The notes: a model not told the origin generated them from the sequence alone. Numbered from the stretch's first letter, positions 8,373-17,809 are shown. The stretch: 54,398 nucleotides of DNA from a bacterium (GCA_024275165.1 JAJRZQ010000026.1:1-54398), one strand, 5' to 3'. Made by a program: numbers and translations.

Positions 8373-9398
8373 TTAGGCTTCTCGGTTTTTGCTCGATTCA
8401 AATTGATCGAGTTTCATTCCCAGAGTTAAACCCATACTGGCCAACACGGTTTTGATTTCTTGCAGCGACTTGCGACCAAAGTTTTTGGTTTTCAGCATTT
8501 CCGCCTCGGTTTTTTGAACCAAGTCGCCGATGGTTTCGATTTTTGCGTTTTGCAGGCAGTTGATGGAGCGTACAGAAAGCTCCAACTCGTTTACACTGCG
8601 GTAGAGATGCGGATTTTCAAAGGGTTTCTCTTCTTCTTTTCGTTCTTCGACAATCGGCTCAATGGCTTCTTCATCAAAGTTGATAAAGGGGTTGAAGTAC
8701 TCCTTGATGATCTTCGAGGCATAGGCCACGGCGTCATCGGGGTGCAATCCTCCGCTGGTCCAGACCTCAAAGTTGAGCTTGTCAAAATCGGTTTTTTGAC
8801 CGACCCGAGTATTGGTGACTTCGTAGTGCACTTTTTTGATCGGGCTGTGATTTGAATCAAGGAAGATCGCCCCAATGGGTAAGTCTTCATCGTGGTTTTC
8901 CTCAGCGGAAACAAACCCCCGGTTCCATTTAGTAAAGAGGGTCATTTCCAGAGTGGCGCCTTCATCAAGGTGGCAGATCACATGATCGGGGTTCATCACC
9001 TCCACTTTAGAAAAGGTGGAAATGTCTGCCGCGGTCACCACTTTGGGGCCTTCTGCGATCAACTCAAGGCTGCAAGGCTCTTCGGTCAACTGCTTTAATT
9101 GGAGTTGTTTGAGATTGAGAATGACTTGCAGTACATCCTCCCGAATGCCTTGGATGGTCTCGAATTCGTGGGAAACGCCCTCAATCTTCACCGCGTAAAC
9201 GGCACTGCCGCGCAAGGTGGAAAGCAGAACCCGGCGTAAAGCGTGGCCAATAGTGATCCCAAACCCTTTATGTAAAGGCTCCAATACATAGCGACCGAAA
9301 AAAGTATTTCCCGATTCGCTGCGCTCGACGGTGAGATTTTTAGGGATTTTGAGTCCTTCCCACTGTCTTTGGAATACGACTTCTGAATTTTCCATCAT
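8373..9398 (-). CDS. rpoA: RNA polymerase alpha subunit
   Basis: A 341-residue alpha subunit. The N-terminal dimerisation domain has [16 protein letters not shown], and the C-terminal domain has the two helix-hairpin-helix segments [18 protein letters not shown] and [12 protein letters not shown] that contact DNA UP elements and activators. Length and order are normal. It lies 0 bases from the rpsD stop, between rpsD and rplQ, as in the alpha operon. The ATG at 9398 is preceded by a second in-frame Met codon, giving Met-Met-Glu. Confidence 0.98.
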   Translation of the reverse strand: MMENSEVVFQRQWEGLKIPKNLTVERSESGNTFFGRYVLEPLHKGFGITIGHALRRVLLSTLRGSAVYAVKIEGVSHEFETIQGIREDVLQVILNLKQLQLKQLTEEPCSLELIAEGPKVVTAADISTFSKVEVMNPDHVICHLDEGATLEMTLFTKWNRGFVSAEENHDEDLPIGAIFLDSNHSPIKKVHYEVTNTRVGQKTDFDKLNFEVWTSGGLHPDDAVAYASKIIKEYFNPFINFDEEAIEPIVEERKEEEKPFENPHLYRSVNELELSVRSINCLQNAKIETIGDLVQKTEAEMLKTKNFGRKSLQEIKTVLASMGLTLGMKLDQFESSKNREA

Positions 9399-10034
9399 TT
9401 ATCGCGAGTAAAGCTCTACGATGAGCTGTTCTTGAATAGGGATCATAATTTGATCCCGGGTGGGAAGATCGACCATACGGCCATTCATCTTGTTGCGGTC
9501 TACATTGAGCCAGCCGGGGGTGAGCCCCTTGCGCTCCGAAGATTCGCTCGCTTCTTTAATGGAACTGACTTCTTTGCTCTTGTCGCGAATGGCGATGACA
9601 TCTTCTCTGCGCACCAGCACCGAGGGGATGTTGCACTTTTTGCCATTGAGCAAGATATGAGAGTGCTTGACCAGTTGTCGCGACTCGGCCAAAGAGCGGG
9701 CAAAACCCATGCGGAAAACCACATTGTCGAGTCTGCGCTCTAAGAGGATCAAGAGGTTTTCCCCCGTTTTGCCCTTGGTGCGGGTTGCCGTGGCGTAAAC
9801 CAAGCGAAATTGTTTTTCTAAAAGGCCATACATGCGTTTTACTTTTTGCTTTTCGCGCAGTTGGATCCCGTATTCGCTCATTTTATTGCGACGAGCGTTG
9901 GGGCCGTGCTGGCCTGGGGCAAAGGGACGCTTTTCGATGGCGCATTTGTCGGAATAGCAGCGGTCGCCTTTTAAGAAAAGCTTAATCTTTTCGCGGCGAC
10001 AAAGCCTGCAAACTGGGTCAGTATACCTAGCCAA
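9399..10034 (-). CDS. rpsD: 30S ribosomal protein S4 (zinc-binding form)
   Basis: A 211-residue primary assembly protein of the 30S subunit. Near the N-terminus, [12 protein letters not shown] followed by [11 protein letters not shown] gives the four Cys of the zinc-binding (C+) form. The S4 RNA-binding domain ([33 protein letters not shown]) is complete. In E. coli S4 represses translation of the alpha operon; no leader suited to that is evident here because the genes are so close. It ends directly at the rpoA start. Confidence 0.98.
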   Translation of the reverse strand: MARYTDPVCRLCRREKIKLFLKGDRCYSDKCAIEKRPFAPGQHGPNARRNKMSEYGIQLREKQKVKRMYGLLEKQFRLVYATATRTKGKTGENLLILLERRLDNVVFRMGFARSLAESRQLVKHSHILLNGKKCNIPSVLVRREDVIAIRDKSKEVSSIKEASESSERKGLTPGWLNVDRNKMNGRMVDLPTRDQIMIPIQEQLIVELYSR

Positions 10035-10052
10035 TGTAATTGCTCCTTACTC

Positions 10053-10448
10053 TTAAATTCTGCGCCGCTTCGGTGGCCTGCACCCGTTATGGGGCACCGG
10101 CGTCACATCGCGGATAAGGTTAACTTTAATCCCTGAGTTGGCCACGGCGCGCAAAGCGGATTCTCGCCCCGAGCCTGGGCCCTTGACAATGATCTCAGCG
10201 GATTTGAGTCCGTTTTCCATTGCTTTGGAAATGGCGCTCTCTCCCACCAGCCTTGCGGCATAGGGGGTTGATTTTCGTGAGCCCTTGAACCCGTGTTGCC
10301 CGGTGGAAGACCAGCAAATCACATTGCCCTGGGGGTCCGTGACAGAGACGATGGTGTTGTTGAAAGTCGCGCTAATATGAACGATCCCGTTAGGGATGTT
10401 TTTTTTCTCTTTTTTCTTAGCGCTTTTGCGTTTAGCCGCGTTAGCCAT
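10053..10448 (-). CDS. rpsK: 30S ribosomal protein S11
   Basis: A 131-residue S11, part of the 30S platform near the mRNA exit site. Family signatures are [33 protein letters not shown] and the C-terminal [19 protein letters not shown]. The N-terminus is Lys-rich ([12 protein letters not shown]). It sits between rpsM (15 bases upstream) and rpsD (18 bases downstream), in the usual alpha-operon order. Confidence 0.98.
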   Translation of the reverse strand: MANAAKRKSAKKKEKKNIPNGIVHISATFNNTIVSVTDPQGNVICWSSTGQHGFKGSRKSTPYAARLVGESAISKAMENGLKSAEIIVKGPGSGRESALRAVANSGIKVNLIRDVTPVPHNGCRPPKRRRI

Positions 10449-10462
10449 GTATTAAACCTTGA

Positions 10463-10828
10463 TTACTTCTTTTTGGCGACAGCCAAGCGTTTCGGCCCCT
10501 TACGGGTACTAGCGTTGGTTTTGGTTCTCTGGCCGCGAGCGGGCAGATTTCTTCGGTGACGCAGACCACGGTAGCAACCTAAGTCCACTAGGCGTTTGAT
10601 CGCCATGCTGGTTTGGCGGCGAAGATCGCCTTCTACCGTGAGCCCTTGAATCACTTTGCGGATTGCGACAACCTGCTCATCCTTTAAATCTTTGATCTTG
10701 GTATCGGGATGGATCCCTAACTGAGCTAAGATTTTATTGGAGGTGGTGCGTCCAATTCCGTGAATATAGGTCAAGCCGATCTCGGCTCGTTTGCGTAAAG
10801 GGAGGTCGATCCCAGCGATGCGTGCCAT
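10463..10828 (-). CDS. rpsM: 30S ribosomal protein S13
   Basis: A 121-residue S13 located in the 30S head, contacting the 50S subunit and P-site tRNA. It starts [20 protein letters not shown] and keeps the helix-two-turn-helix segment and the basic C-terminal [20 protein letters not shown]. It follows rpmJ by 6 bases, the normal order at the head of the alpha operon. Confidence 0.98.
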   Translation of the reverse strand: MARIAGIDLPLRKRAEIGLTYIHGIGRTTSNKILAQLGIHPDTKIKDLKDEQVVAIRKVIQGLTVEGDLRRQTSMAIKRLVDLGCYRGLRHRRNLPARGQRTKTNASTRKGPKRLAVAKKK

Positions 10829-10834
10829 AGATTC

Positions 10835-10948
10835 TTATCCTTGCCGTTGCTTGTGTTTTGGGTTCTCACAGATCACCCTTAAAACGCCTTTGCGTTTGAC
10901 CATCTTGCACTTAGGGCAGATGGGTTTTACTGATGCTCGTACCTTCAT
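10835..10948 (-). CDS. rpmJ: 50S ribosomal protein L36 (zinc-binding form)
   Basis: A 37-residue gene that is easily missed because of its size. It begins [15 protein letters not shown] and carries Cys-x2-Cys, a later Cys in VICENPKH and a His, the zinc-ribbon ligands of the C+ form. ATG is at 10946-10948 and TAA at 10835-10837. It lies between infA (8 bases) and rpsM (6 bases), its universal location. Confidence 0.97.
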   Translation of the reverse strand: MKVRASVKPICPKCKMVKRKGVLRVICENPKHKQRQG

Positions 10949-10956
10949 CGGTTGTC

Positions 10957-11175
10957 CTACTTATTGCGATAGATGATCCGACCTCGAGTCAGATCATAGG
11001 GCGAGATTTCTACCGTTACCTTGTCACCTGGCAAAATACGAATGTAGTGCATTCTCATTTTGCCGGAAATATGGGCTAAAAGCACATGCTTATTCTCCAG
11101 TTCCACGCGGAACATGGCGTTGGGGAGTGACTCGATCACTTTACCCTGCATTTCAATCTGATCGGCTTTAGCCAA
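10957..11175 (-). CDS. infA: translation initiation factor IF-1
   Basis: A 72-residue OB-fold protein that occupies the ribosomal A site during initiation. It begins [20 protein letters not shown] and includes [19 protein letters not shown] and the end GRIIYRNK. The methionine aminopeptidase gene (map) often found between adk and infA is not present here; 97 bases separate infA from adk. Confidence 0.98.
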   Translation of the reverse strand: MAKADQIEMQGKVIESLPNAMFRVELENKHVLLAHISGKMRMHYIRILPGDKVTVEISPYDLTRGRIIYRNK

Positions 11176-11272
11176 GCACTCTCTCCTTAGGTGGATGATG
11201 GATTCGATTTAAGCTCAAAAACTGAATTTTAAACAATAGCACTTCATCTTTAAACAATCAAGCCTCAAGTTG

Positions 11273-11914
11273 TTACTCCAAGGCTTTTTGAATTTTTTGG
11301 GTGATCTCTTCGATTTCACCCGTTGCCTCGATTCGTTTTAACAGCTTTCGCTGTTCATAAAAGTCAATCAGAGGCGAGGTCTGGATTTCGTAGGCTCGCA
11401 GCCTGGTACGAATTTTTTCTTCCTGGTCATCGGGCCGCTGAATAAGGCGGCCTCCGCATCGGTCGCAAATCCCAGCTTGTTTCGGTTTTTTATAGTCAAG
11501 GTGAAACTCCTCTCCACATTGACTGCAAACCCTACGGCCCACCAAGCGCAATACCACTGATTCCACAGGAATCACGAGGTAGATTACCCGGTCTAAATCC
11601 GCTTTGAGCGAATGAAACATCTCCTCAAGGGTTTGGCCCTGCACTAAGGTGCGGGGAAAGCCGTCGAGAATGAAACCTTCAGCGCAATCTTTTTGCCCGA
11701 TTCGTTCTTGAATCAAGCCCGTCATCACCTCATCGGGGACTAATTGACCTTGATCCATATATTTTGCCGCCTCCAAACCAACGGGGGTGGCGTTTTTTTT
11801 TGCCTCGCGCAGCATGTCTCCGGTGGAGAGATGAGGCAGGCCAAAGAGTTTGCCGATTCGCTTGGACTGGGTGCCCTTGCCCGACCCCGGCGCCCCAAAG
11901 AATAAAATTCTCAT
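11273..11914 (-). CDS. adk: adenylate kinase (zinc-LID type)
   Basis: A 213-residue enzyme that interconverts ATP plus AMP with 2 ADP. It has the P-loop GAPGSGKGTQSKRIG, the AMP-binding LSTGDMLR, DGFPRT, and a long LID domain. The LID contains four Cys (CSQCGEEFH and later CDRCGG), the zinc-binding form seen in many Gram-positives and some Gram-negatives, unlike the Cys-free E. coli enzyme. It lies 10 bases after the secY stop, a common position. Confidence 0.98.
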   Translation of the reverse strand: MRILFFGAPGSGKGTQSKRIGKLFGLPHLSTGDMLREAKKNATPVGLEAAKYMDQGQLVPDEVMTGLIQERIGQKDCAEGFILDGFPRTLVQGQTLEEMFHSLKADLDRVIYLVIPVESVVLRLVGRRVCSQCGEEFHLDYKKPKQAGICDRCGGRLIQRPDDQEEKIRTRLRAYEIQTSPLIDFYEQRKLLKRIEATGEIEEITQKIQKALE

Positions 11915-11924
11915 GGCACCTTAA

Positions 11925-13244
11925 CTAGTACTTGCGGCGACGCTTTTTGGTCTTTTTGGTAAAGCCGTCGTAGTTTTGGTTGAGCAAGAAGGTTTCGATC
12001 TGCTGGGTCGTGTCCAGGGCTACCCCCACTACAATCAGCACCGCTGTCCCCCCGAAGGAGAAGGGAACCTTAAAGTAGAGGTATAAAATACTGGGCATGA
12101 CGCAGATCGCCGAAAGATAAATCGCCCCGCCAAAGGTCAGACGCGAAAGCACCATATTTAAGTATTCCGCTGTTTTTTGCCCCGGGCGAATTCCGGGAAT
12201 ATAACCGCCATGGCGTTTCAGCTCTTCGGCGATTTTAGCGGGGTTGTACTGGATGGCCGTATAAAAAAAGCAAAAGAAGAAGATCATGGCCACAAAGACC
12301 ACATTATAGAGCAAGCGCCCTGGAGCTAGCTGATTGCCGATGGACTGCACCCACTCCACTTGGGTAAACCCCGTGATGGTAGCGGGAAAGGCCAAAATAC
12401 TGCTGGCGAAGATAGGGGGGATGACCCCGCTGGCGTTGATCTTTAAAGGTAAATGGCTGTACTGGCCTCCGGTCATTTGGTTTCCCTGCATGCGCTTGGC
12501 ATATTGAACGGGGATTTTGCGGTTCGCCGTTTCAAAGTAGATAACCGCGCCAATCACCACCACGATGATGATGAGTACCAAAATCAAGATAAAAAGAGTG
12601 ATCTCTCCGGTTTGCATCAACGACCAGGTTTGCAGCGTGGCTGCGGGAATGCCGGTGACGATTCCCGCAAAGATGATCAAGCTGATTCCGTTGCCGATCC
12701 CTCTTTCGCTGATTTGCTCGCCCAGCCACATGACAAAGGCGGTGCCTGCGGTGAGGGTTAAAACGGTCAAGAAGCGAAAGGCCCAACTGTTCATGTCGGC
12801 CATCACCACCCTTTGGCCGTCGAGACCCATGCTTTCGAGACCCACGGCAATGCCGTAGCCCTGCACAATCGCTAGGCCAATGGTGCCGTAGCGGGTGTAT
12901 TGGGTGATCTTGCGCCGTCCCGCTTCCCCTTCTTTTTGCAAGCGCTCCAAGAAGGGAAATACGGCGGTGAGAAGTTGGATGATAATCGAAGCGCTGATAT
13001 AAGGGACGATGCCGAGGGCAAAAATGGTCATGTTGCTCAAGGCGCCGCCGGAGAACATGTCCAAATGGCTCAAAAGCCCGCGCGCGTTGGCGTTGAAAAA
13101 GGAGGCCAAGGCAGCGGAGTTGATCCCCGGTACGGGGATGTGCGCGCCGATCCGAAAGACGACCAGCATCATCAAGGTGAAGAAAATACGGCCCCGCAAT
13201 TCTTCAATTCGACTGATATTTTTAAGGGTCTCCAGCATTGCCAT
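11925..13244 (-). CDS. secY: preprotein translocase subunit SecY
   Basis: A 439-residue inner-membrane channel of the Sec pathway with ten predicted membrane helices. Family signatures include RIGAHIPVPGIN, GIVPYISASIIIQLL, EQISERGIGNGISLIIFAGI and the C-terminal cytoplasmic tail with GFTKKTKKRRRKY. The stop codon is TAG, with no nearby backup stop in frame, so TAG must act as a true stop here. It is placed between rplO and adk as in the spc operon. Confidence 0.98.
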   Translation of the reverse strand: MAMLETLKNISRIEELRGRIFFTLMMLVVFRIGAHIPVPGINSAALASFFNANARGLLSHLDMFSGGALSNMTIFALGIVPYISASIIIQLLTAVFPFLERLQKEGEAGRRKITQYTRYGTIGLAIVQGYGIAVGLESMGLDGQRVVMADMNSWAFRFLTVLTLTAGTAFVMWLGEQISERGIGNGISLIIFAGIVTGIPAATLQTWSLMQTGEITLFILILVLIIIVVVIGAVIYFETANRKIPVQYAKRMQGNQMTGGQYSHLPLKINASGVIPPIFASSILAFPATITGFTQVEWVQSIGNQLAPGRLLYNVVFVAMIFFFCFFYTAIQYNPAKIAEELKRHGGYIPGIRPGQKTAEYLNMVLSRLTFGGAIYLSAICVMPSILYLYFKVPFSFGGTAVLIVVGVALDTTQQIETFLLNQNYDGFTKKTKKRRRKY

Positions 13245-13249
13245 GGAGG

Positions 13250-13711
13250 TTACCCTGCCTGAGTGTTGAACTCGGCTTGACCGCCGACCTTTTCAATCTT
13301 TTCTTTTGCCGTAGCGCTGAAGGCATCGGCTTGAATGTTGATTTTACTGGTTAATTCACCATCACCTAAAATCTTCAAAAGTTGATTCCGCCTGGAAACG
13401 AGCCCCGCAGCCTGCAAGGCGCCGAGGTTAATGGGTTGGGTTTTATCCAGTTTAGCGCAAGTCTCAATTTCGCCCAGGTTGACCGTAGAGTAAACCTTTT
13501 TAAAGATGGCGTTGCTAAAGCCGCGTTTGGGTAAACGGATATGCAAGGGCATTTGACCCCCCTCAAAACCGATCCGCTTTTTCGAGCCGGAACGGGAGAG
13601 GTAACCCTTGTGCCCTCGGCCAGAGGTTTTCCCGTCGGTACTGCCGGGGCCACGGCCAAGGCGTTTTTTGTTTTTTCGGGCTCCAGGGGAGTTTTCCAAG
13701 TTGTGCAACAT
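13250..13711 (-). CDS. rplO: 50S ribosomal protein L15
   Basis: A 153-residue late-assembly protein of the 50S subunit. The Gly/Lys/Arg-rich N-terminal tail (KRLGRGPGSTDGKTSGRGHK) penetrates 23S rRNA in known structures, and the globular part has QMPLHIRLPKRGFSN. It lies 34 bases after rpmD and 5 bases before the secY start. Confidence 0.97.
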   Translation of the reverse strand: MLHNLENSPGARKNKKRLGRGPGSTDGKTSGRGHKGYLSRSGSKKRIGFEGGQMPLHIRLPKRGFSNAIFKKVYSTVNLGEIETCAKLDKTQPINLGALQAAGLVSRRNQLLKILGDGELTSKINIQADAFSATAKEKIEKVGGQAEFNTQAG

Positions 13712-13745
13712 TTTGTTCTCTTAATCTTCAGGTAAGGAGTTCGCT

Positions 13746-13934
13746 TTAAGCCTCTTCCACGCGGACGAGGTGGCTTACTTTTTTAATCATGCCACGGATC
13801 TCTGGGCTGTCAATCCGATTTACGGTTTGACCGGTTTTGGTAAAGCCCAACCCGCTTAGGTTTGCCCGTTGATTGGGGGTACAAGCGATTTTGCTTTTGA
13901 CTTGAGTAATCCGAAGTTCTTTATTTTTGCTCAT
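13746..13934 (-). CDS. rpmD: 50S ribosomal protein L30
   Basis: A 62-residue L30 with the motif QRANLSGLGFTKTGQTV and the C-terminal IRGMIKKVSHLVRVEE. Short L30 proteins of this size are normal. It starts 2 bases after the rpsE stop. Confidence 0.96.
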   Translation of the reverse strand: MSKNKELRITQVKSKIACTPNQRANLSGLGFTKTGQTVNRIDSPEIRGMIKKVSHLVRVEEA

Positions 13935-13936
13935 CT

Positions 13937-14440
13937 TTAAAACCCAACTAGGCAGATTTGATCTACTTCCGCGCCGCGCAGTCTAGCCGCTTCTTGAAAG
14001 GAGCGGAGTTGACCCAAGCCATTGAGAGCGGAACGCACCAGGTTACCCGAATTGCTGCTGCCTTTGGCTTTGACATTGATATCATGAATTCCTACACATT
14101 CCATGACCGCGCGCACCGCGCCAGCGGAAATAATCCCGCTACCGGGTCTGCACGGTCGCATCAAAATTTTGGCCGCGCCGTGATGACCGATCACCTGATG
14201 GGGGATGGTACTTTTATATAGAGGGAAAAGGCGCATGGCTTTTTTAGCCTGTTCCGTCCCTTTGCGGACCGCTTCGGTCACCTCGTTGGCCTTGCCGCTG
14301 CCGTATCCGACACGGCCCTTGCCATCGCCGACCACCACGAGAGCAGAGAAGCTAAAGCGACGGCCACCCTTGACAACCTTAGAAACCCGCTTGACTTCAA
14401 CTACTTTCTCGATCAGTTCGCTTAACTCTCGTTCAGCCAC
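13937..14440 (-). CDS. rpsE: 30S ribosomal protein S5
   Basis: A 167-residue S5 involved in decoding fidelity. The double-stranded RNA-binding-like N-terminal part has VVKGGRRFSFSALVVVGDG and RVGYGSGKANEV; the C-terminal part has HGAAKILMRPCRPGSGIISA. It follows rplR by 20 bases. Confidence 0.98.
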   Translation of the reverse strand: MAERELSELIEKVVEVKRVSKVVKGGRRFSFSALVVVGDGKGRVGYGSGKANEVTEAVRKGTEQAKKAMRLFPLYKSTIPHQVIGHHGAAKILMRPCRPGSGIISAGAVRAVMECVGIHDINVKAKGSSNSGNLVRSALNGLGQLRSFQEAARLRGAEVDQICLVGF

Positions 14441-14460
14441 AACCTACCTCTTAACTTGGA

Positions 14461-14835
14461 TTAAAACTGGATTCCCGCCTCGCGGATCCCATCGGCCAGG
14501 CTTTGAACCCGACCATGATATAGGTATCCGTTGCGATCAAATACGATTTTTTCAATGCCCTTTTTCTTCAGCTCTTCGCCAAAAAACTTGCCCACCAAAG
14601 TGGCGGCGACCTTGTTGCCCCCATGGCCCTTTAAGGCCTTTTTAGCTGCCTCTGCCGCGGTAGAAAAGGAGGCTAAAGTCTTCCCTTCTAAGTCGTCAAT
14701 GGCTTGGACATAAATGTGATTGGCACTGCGGAACAAGGTCACGCGAGGGCACTTCGCGTTACCGCGAAGCGACTTGCGTAGTTTTGCCTTTTTACGCTGC
14801 CTTGTAAGGATTCTTTTCTTTGCTGCTTCCATCAT
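14461..14835 (-). CDS. rplR: 50S ribosomal protein L18
   Basis: A 124-residue 5S rRNA-binding protein. Family segments are RVTLFRSANHIYVQAIDD, KFFGEELKKKGIEKIVFDR and YHGRVQSLADGIREAGIQF. Two Met codons start the frame (MMEAAKK); either is possible. Confidence 0.97.
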   Translation of the reverse strand: MMEAAKKRILTRQRKKAKLRKSLRGNAKCPRVTLFRSANHIYVQAIDDLEGKTLASFSTAAEAAKKALKGHGGNKVAATLVGKFFGEELKKKGIEKIVFDRNGYLYHGRVQSLADGIREAGIQF

Positions 14836-14852
14836 TCCATAGAGGAAAAGGA

Positions 14853-15395
14853 TTACTTGCCCTTACCGGTTTTACCGGCTTTGCGGCGGATAATTTCACC
14901 CTCAAAGTGGATCCCTTTGCCTTTGTAGGGCTCGGGGGGGCGATATTTGCGAATTTCAGCACAAACCTGACCTAAAACCTGCTTATCGCAAGAGGTTAAG
15001 GTAATTTTTGTGTTGTTGTCCACCTGCCCCTTTACCACCTTGGGGAGTTGATATTCAACAGGGTGGCTAAAGCCAAGGCTTAAAACAAGCTTTTGCCCTT
15101 GAACCTGCGCGCGATAACCGACGCCGATCAAGTTTAAAACACGGGTGAAGCCGTTGCCTACGCCCGTGACCATGTTGTTGATGATCGAGCGGGCGGTGCC
15201 CCCCATAACGCGGCCTTCCTTGGTTTCAAAGTCGGCTGTAACTAAAACCTGATTCCCGTCGATTTTAAGACTAACGGCGGAATTGGGTTCGTAACTCAGT
15301 TCGCCTTTAGGGCCCTTGAAGGTGATTAGGTTGCCCTTCAAATCGGCTTTAACCTTAGAATCGAAGGCAACCGGCCTTTTACCCATTCGTGACAT
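14853..15395 (-). CDS. rplF: 50S ribosomal protein L6
   Basis: A 180-residue two-domain protein near the factor-binding site of the 50S subunit. It begins MSRMGKRPVAF and has VGYRAQVQGQKLVLSLGFSH and the C-terminal RKYRPPEPYKGKGIHF, all diagnostic. Length is normal. Confidence 0.98.
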   Translation of the reverse strand: MSRMGKRPVAFDSKVKADLKGNLITFKGPKGELSYEPNSAVSLKIDGNQVLVTADFETKEGRVMGGTARSIINNMVTGVGNGFTRVLNLIGVGYRAQVQGQKLVLSLGFSHPVEYQLPKVVKGQVDNNTKITLTSCDKQVLGQVCAEIRKYRPPEPYKGKGIHFEGEIIRRKAGKTGKGK

Positions 15396-15413
15396 TTCGT
15401 CTCCTATGCCTGG

Positions 15414-15812
15414 TTACCAAACCTCGCAGAGGACTTCGCCGCCCACCTTTTGCCTTCTGCAATCGGTGTCGCTCATCACCCCTTTGGAGGTCGAAACAAT
15501 ATAAATACCTTGCCCGTTTAAGACTGGAGGGAGTTCATCAAACCCCTTGTGGACTCTTAAACCGGGCTTGCTCACGCGGTTGATTTTACGGATCACGCTG
15601 GCGCCGTTTTTATCGTACTTGAGCTTGATCTGTAGAGCCTTACCTAATTTTAGGGGCTCGATAGCGAAATCCTCAACAAAACCCGCTTCCTTGAGAACTT
15701 TCGCAAGGTTCTCTTTGATATTGGAAGAAGGGATAGTTACACTTTCATGCGCCCGCAACACAGCGTTGCGAATGCGAGTCAGCATATCAGCGATAGGGTC
15801 GGACATGGACAT
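15414..15812 (-). CDS. rpsH: 30S ribosomal protein S8
   Basis: A 132-residue S8 that binds helix 21 of 16S rRNA and, in E. coli, represses the spc operon. It has SDPIADMLTRIRNA and the C-terminal GIYIVSTSKGVMSDTDCRR. The start could be Met1 or Met3 (MSMSDP). Confidence 0.98.
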   Translation of the reverse strand: MSMSDPIADMLTRIRNAVLRAHESVTIPSSNIKENLAKVLKEAGFVEDFAIEPLKLGKALQIKLKYDKNGASVIRKINRVSKPGLRVHKGFDELPPVLNGQGIYIVSTSKGVMSDTDCRRQKVGGEVLCEVW

Positions 15813-15847
15813 ATTGTCGCTCCGGAGTTCTATAATGTTCTAAAAGG

Positions 15848-16033
15848 TTACCAACTGGCCTTAGTAACGCCGGGAAGCTGGCCGAAGCCCGCTTTTTGGC
15901 GAAAGCAAATACGGCATAAGCCGAACTTGCGGATGTAGCTTCGAGGCCGGCCACAAAGTTTGCAACGGTTGTGCTTGCGAACCTTAAATTTAGGTTCTTT
16001 GCTAGCCCGTTCGATCCAGGATTTCTTCGCCAT
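15848..16033 (-). CDS. rpsN: 30S ribosomal protein S14 type Z
   Basis: A 61-residue zinc-binding S14. The ligands are CKLCGRP and CRICFRQ. This short form is typical of many bacteria outside the Gamma group and agrees with the zinc forms of S4 and L36 in the same run. It follows rplE by 12 bases. Confidence 0.97.
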   Translation of the reverse strand: MAKKSWIERASKEPKFKVRKHNRCKLCGRPRSYIRKFGLCRICFRQKAGFGQLPGVTKASW

Positions 16034-16045
16034 GGCTTATTTCCG

Positions 16046-16588
16046 TTAATTCTTTCTAAAGGGGATGCCCATCGCTTCCAACAAAGAGAGGCTTTCTTCA
16101 TTGTTCTCTGCGTTGGTTACGATGGTAATGTTCATCCCGCGGATTTTATCAATTTTGTCAAAGTCAACTTCAGGAAAAACCAACTGCTCCTTGATCCCCA
16201 AGGTGTAATTGCCCTTTCCGTCAAAGGCTCTACGGCTGACTCCCTTAAAGTCACGCACCCGAGGGAGGGCGACTCGAACAAGGCGTTCTAAGAAGTCGTA
16301 CATGCGTTTGCGGCGCAGCGTCACGCTGACCCCGATGGTCATGCCTTCGCGTAGCTTAAAAGTGGCAATCGACTTTTTCGCCTTTCGATCAATGCCTTTT
16401 TGGCCCGTAATCTAAGCCAAATAAGCATGAATGCTGTCGAGGCATTTGGGGTTTTGCACTGCTTCCCCAGCCCCGACATTGACCACGATCTTTTCGATCT
16501 TCGGTACCCGATGCAGGTTTTTGTAGTCGTGCTTCTTCTTTAACAGGGGGACGACTTCCTTTTTATATTTTTCGTAGATGCTGCTCAT
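16046..16588 (-). CDS. rplE: 50S ribosomal protein L5 with an in-frame TAG at codon 59
   Basis: The whole frame encodes a 180-residue L5, the normal length, if the TAG at 16412-16414 is read as one amino acid. The first 58 codons give [20 protein letters not shown] and [17 protein letters not shown]; the 121 codons after it give [46 protein letters not shown] and the C-terminal FRKN. There is no frameshift or gap. In homologues the TAG site (before I-T/S-G-Q-K) holds Ala, Leu, Lys, Gln or Arg. L5 binds 5S rRNA and is essential. Either TAG is suppressed here, or it is a sequencing error or mutation; internal reinitiation at Met83 would give only a fragment. The neighbours rplX and rpsN are intact. 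Confidence 0.9.
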
Positions 16589-16596
16589 ATTGTCTC

Positions 16597-16953
16597 TTAA
16601 TCGGCCTTGTTGCCGGATTTGGCAAAGATTCGGGTTTTGCTGCCGTCATCGTTTACCTGGATGCGCACCCGCTCGCCCTGTTTGCTCTGTTCGTTGTACA
16701 AAAGAACATTCGAGTAGTGAATCGGGGCTTCCTGCTTGTCGATACGCCCGGGCTGATCGGCGCCCTTGGGTTTGATGTGCTTGGTGACGATATTCACGCC
16801 TTCGACCACCACTCTTGCCTTGACGCGATCAATATATTGGATCTTGCCGGTGCGACCCTTGTCTTTTCCTGTGATCACCTGAACGGTATCTCCGGTTTTC
16901 AAAACCAGTTTCAACCGTGTCTTTGGTGCCTTTTTGCTCTTGCTCATGGCCAT
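16597..16953 (-). CDS. rplX: 50S ribosomal protein L24
   Basis: A 118-residue L24, an early assembly initiator of the 50S subunit. The KOW motif region KTGDTVQVITGKDKGRTGKI is present, and the family segment VNIVTKHIKPKG follows. It ends 8 bases before the rplE start and begins 2 bases after the rplN stop. Confidence 0.97.
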   Translation of the reverse strand: MAMSKSKKAPKTRLKLVLKTGDTVQVITGKDKGRTGKIQYIDRVKARVVVEGVNIVTKHIKPKGADQPGRIDKQEAPIHYSNVLLYNEQSKQGERVRIQVNDDGSKTRIFAKSGNKAD

Positions 16954-16955
16954 CC

Positions 16956-17324
16956 TTAAAATACCTCAGGTGCTAAAGAGATGATTTTCATGAAGTTCTT
17001 TGCTCTCAACTCCCGGGCCACGGGTCCGAAAATCCGCGTTCCAATGGGTTCTAGTTTGTTGTTTAACAAGACCGCAGCATTGGTGTCGAAGCGGATCACC
17101 GTGCCGTCTTGGCGTTGAATCGGGTAGGAAGTACGGACAATCACCGCCTTAACCACCTCGCCGGATTTGACCTTGCCTTGGGGGGCTGCCTGCTTGACCG
17201 CGGCGACGATCACATCGCCGGGGTGAGCGTAACGGCGATGCGAACCGCCGAGCACCTTAATGCATAAAATTTCTTTGGCGCCGGAATTATCAGCGACCTC
17301 TAGTCTGGTTTCAGTCTGGATCAT
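16956..17324 (-). CDS. rplN: 50S ribosomal protein L14
   Basis: A 122-residue L14, highly conserved: [38 protein letters not shown] and the end KIISLAPEV. It lies at the subunit interface. It follows rpsQ by 14 bases. Confidence 0.98.
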   Translation of the reverse strand: MIQTETRLEVADNSGAKEILCIKVLGGSHRRYAHPGDVIVAAVKQAAPQGKVKSGEVVKAVIVRTSYPIQRQDGTVIRFDTNAAVLLNNKLEPIGTRIFGPVARELRAKNFMKIISLAPEVF

Positions 17325-17338
17325 TGCTACTCCTTAAC

Positions 17339-17602
17339 CTATACGGCTTTTTGAAGGATTTCCAAGAGCCGCCAAGTCTTGTCTTTACTGACCGGCCTGC
17401 ACTCAACCATGCGTACCTGGTCCCCAATGTTACACTCATTGTTTTCATCGTGTACCTTGTAGCGCTTGGATTGGGTTACGGTTTTTTTGTACAGGGGGTG
17501 TTGAAACCTCCTGCGAACCAAAACCACACAGGTTTTTTCCATTTTATCGCTGACGACGGTACCGCTCAAAACTTTTTTGCGTCGTTGAATCTTATCACTC
17601 AT
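17339..17602 (-). CDS. rpsQ: 30S ribosomal protein S17
   Basis: An 87-residue OB-fold protein with [16 protein letters not shown], the YKVHDE segment and [17 protein letters not shown]. It ends in KAV, normal for the family, with a TAG stop. Reading through that TAG would add only a few codons, including another TAG, before a TGA. Confidence 0.97.
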   Translation of the reverse strand: MSDKIQRRKKVLSGTVVSDKMEKTCVVLVRRRFQHPLYKKTVTQSKRYKVHDENNECNIGDQVRMVECRPVSKDKTWRLLEILQKAV

Positions 17603-17605
17603 GCC

Positions 17606-17809
17606 TTACGCCTCCTGTTGGGCGGAGCGCTTTTCTGCGCTGATGGTCTTAGCCCGGGCGATATCGCGACGGGTTTTTTTAATCACCGAGGTGTCTTCGA
17701 GTTGGCCTAGAGTTTTGTTGCAGCCTAAACGAAAGAGTTCCTCTTCTAAGGTGGCGACCTGGGCAGCGAGTTCTGCCTTTCCCATTTGCCTCAAGTCGGC
17801 GGCTTTCAT
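17606..17809 (-). CDS. rpmC: 50S ribosomal protein L29
   Basis: A 67-residue two-helix protein near the tunnel exit. It begins [14 protein letters not shown] and has [19 protein letters not shown], the L29 signature. Its ATG overlaps the TGA of rplP by 4 bases. Confidence 0.96.
   Translation of the reverse strand: MKAADLRQMGKAELAAQVATLEEELFRLGCNKTLGQLEDTSVIKKTRRDIARAKTISAEKRSAQQEA

Noticed and set aside
13746-14440. Truncation of the small ribosomal genes rpmD and rpsE
   Set aside because: Lengths of 62 and 167 residues are normal for L30 and S5, and start and stop fit their neighbours.
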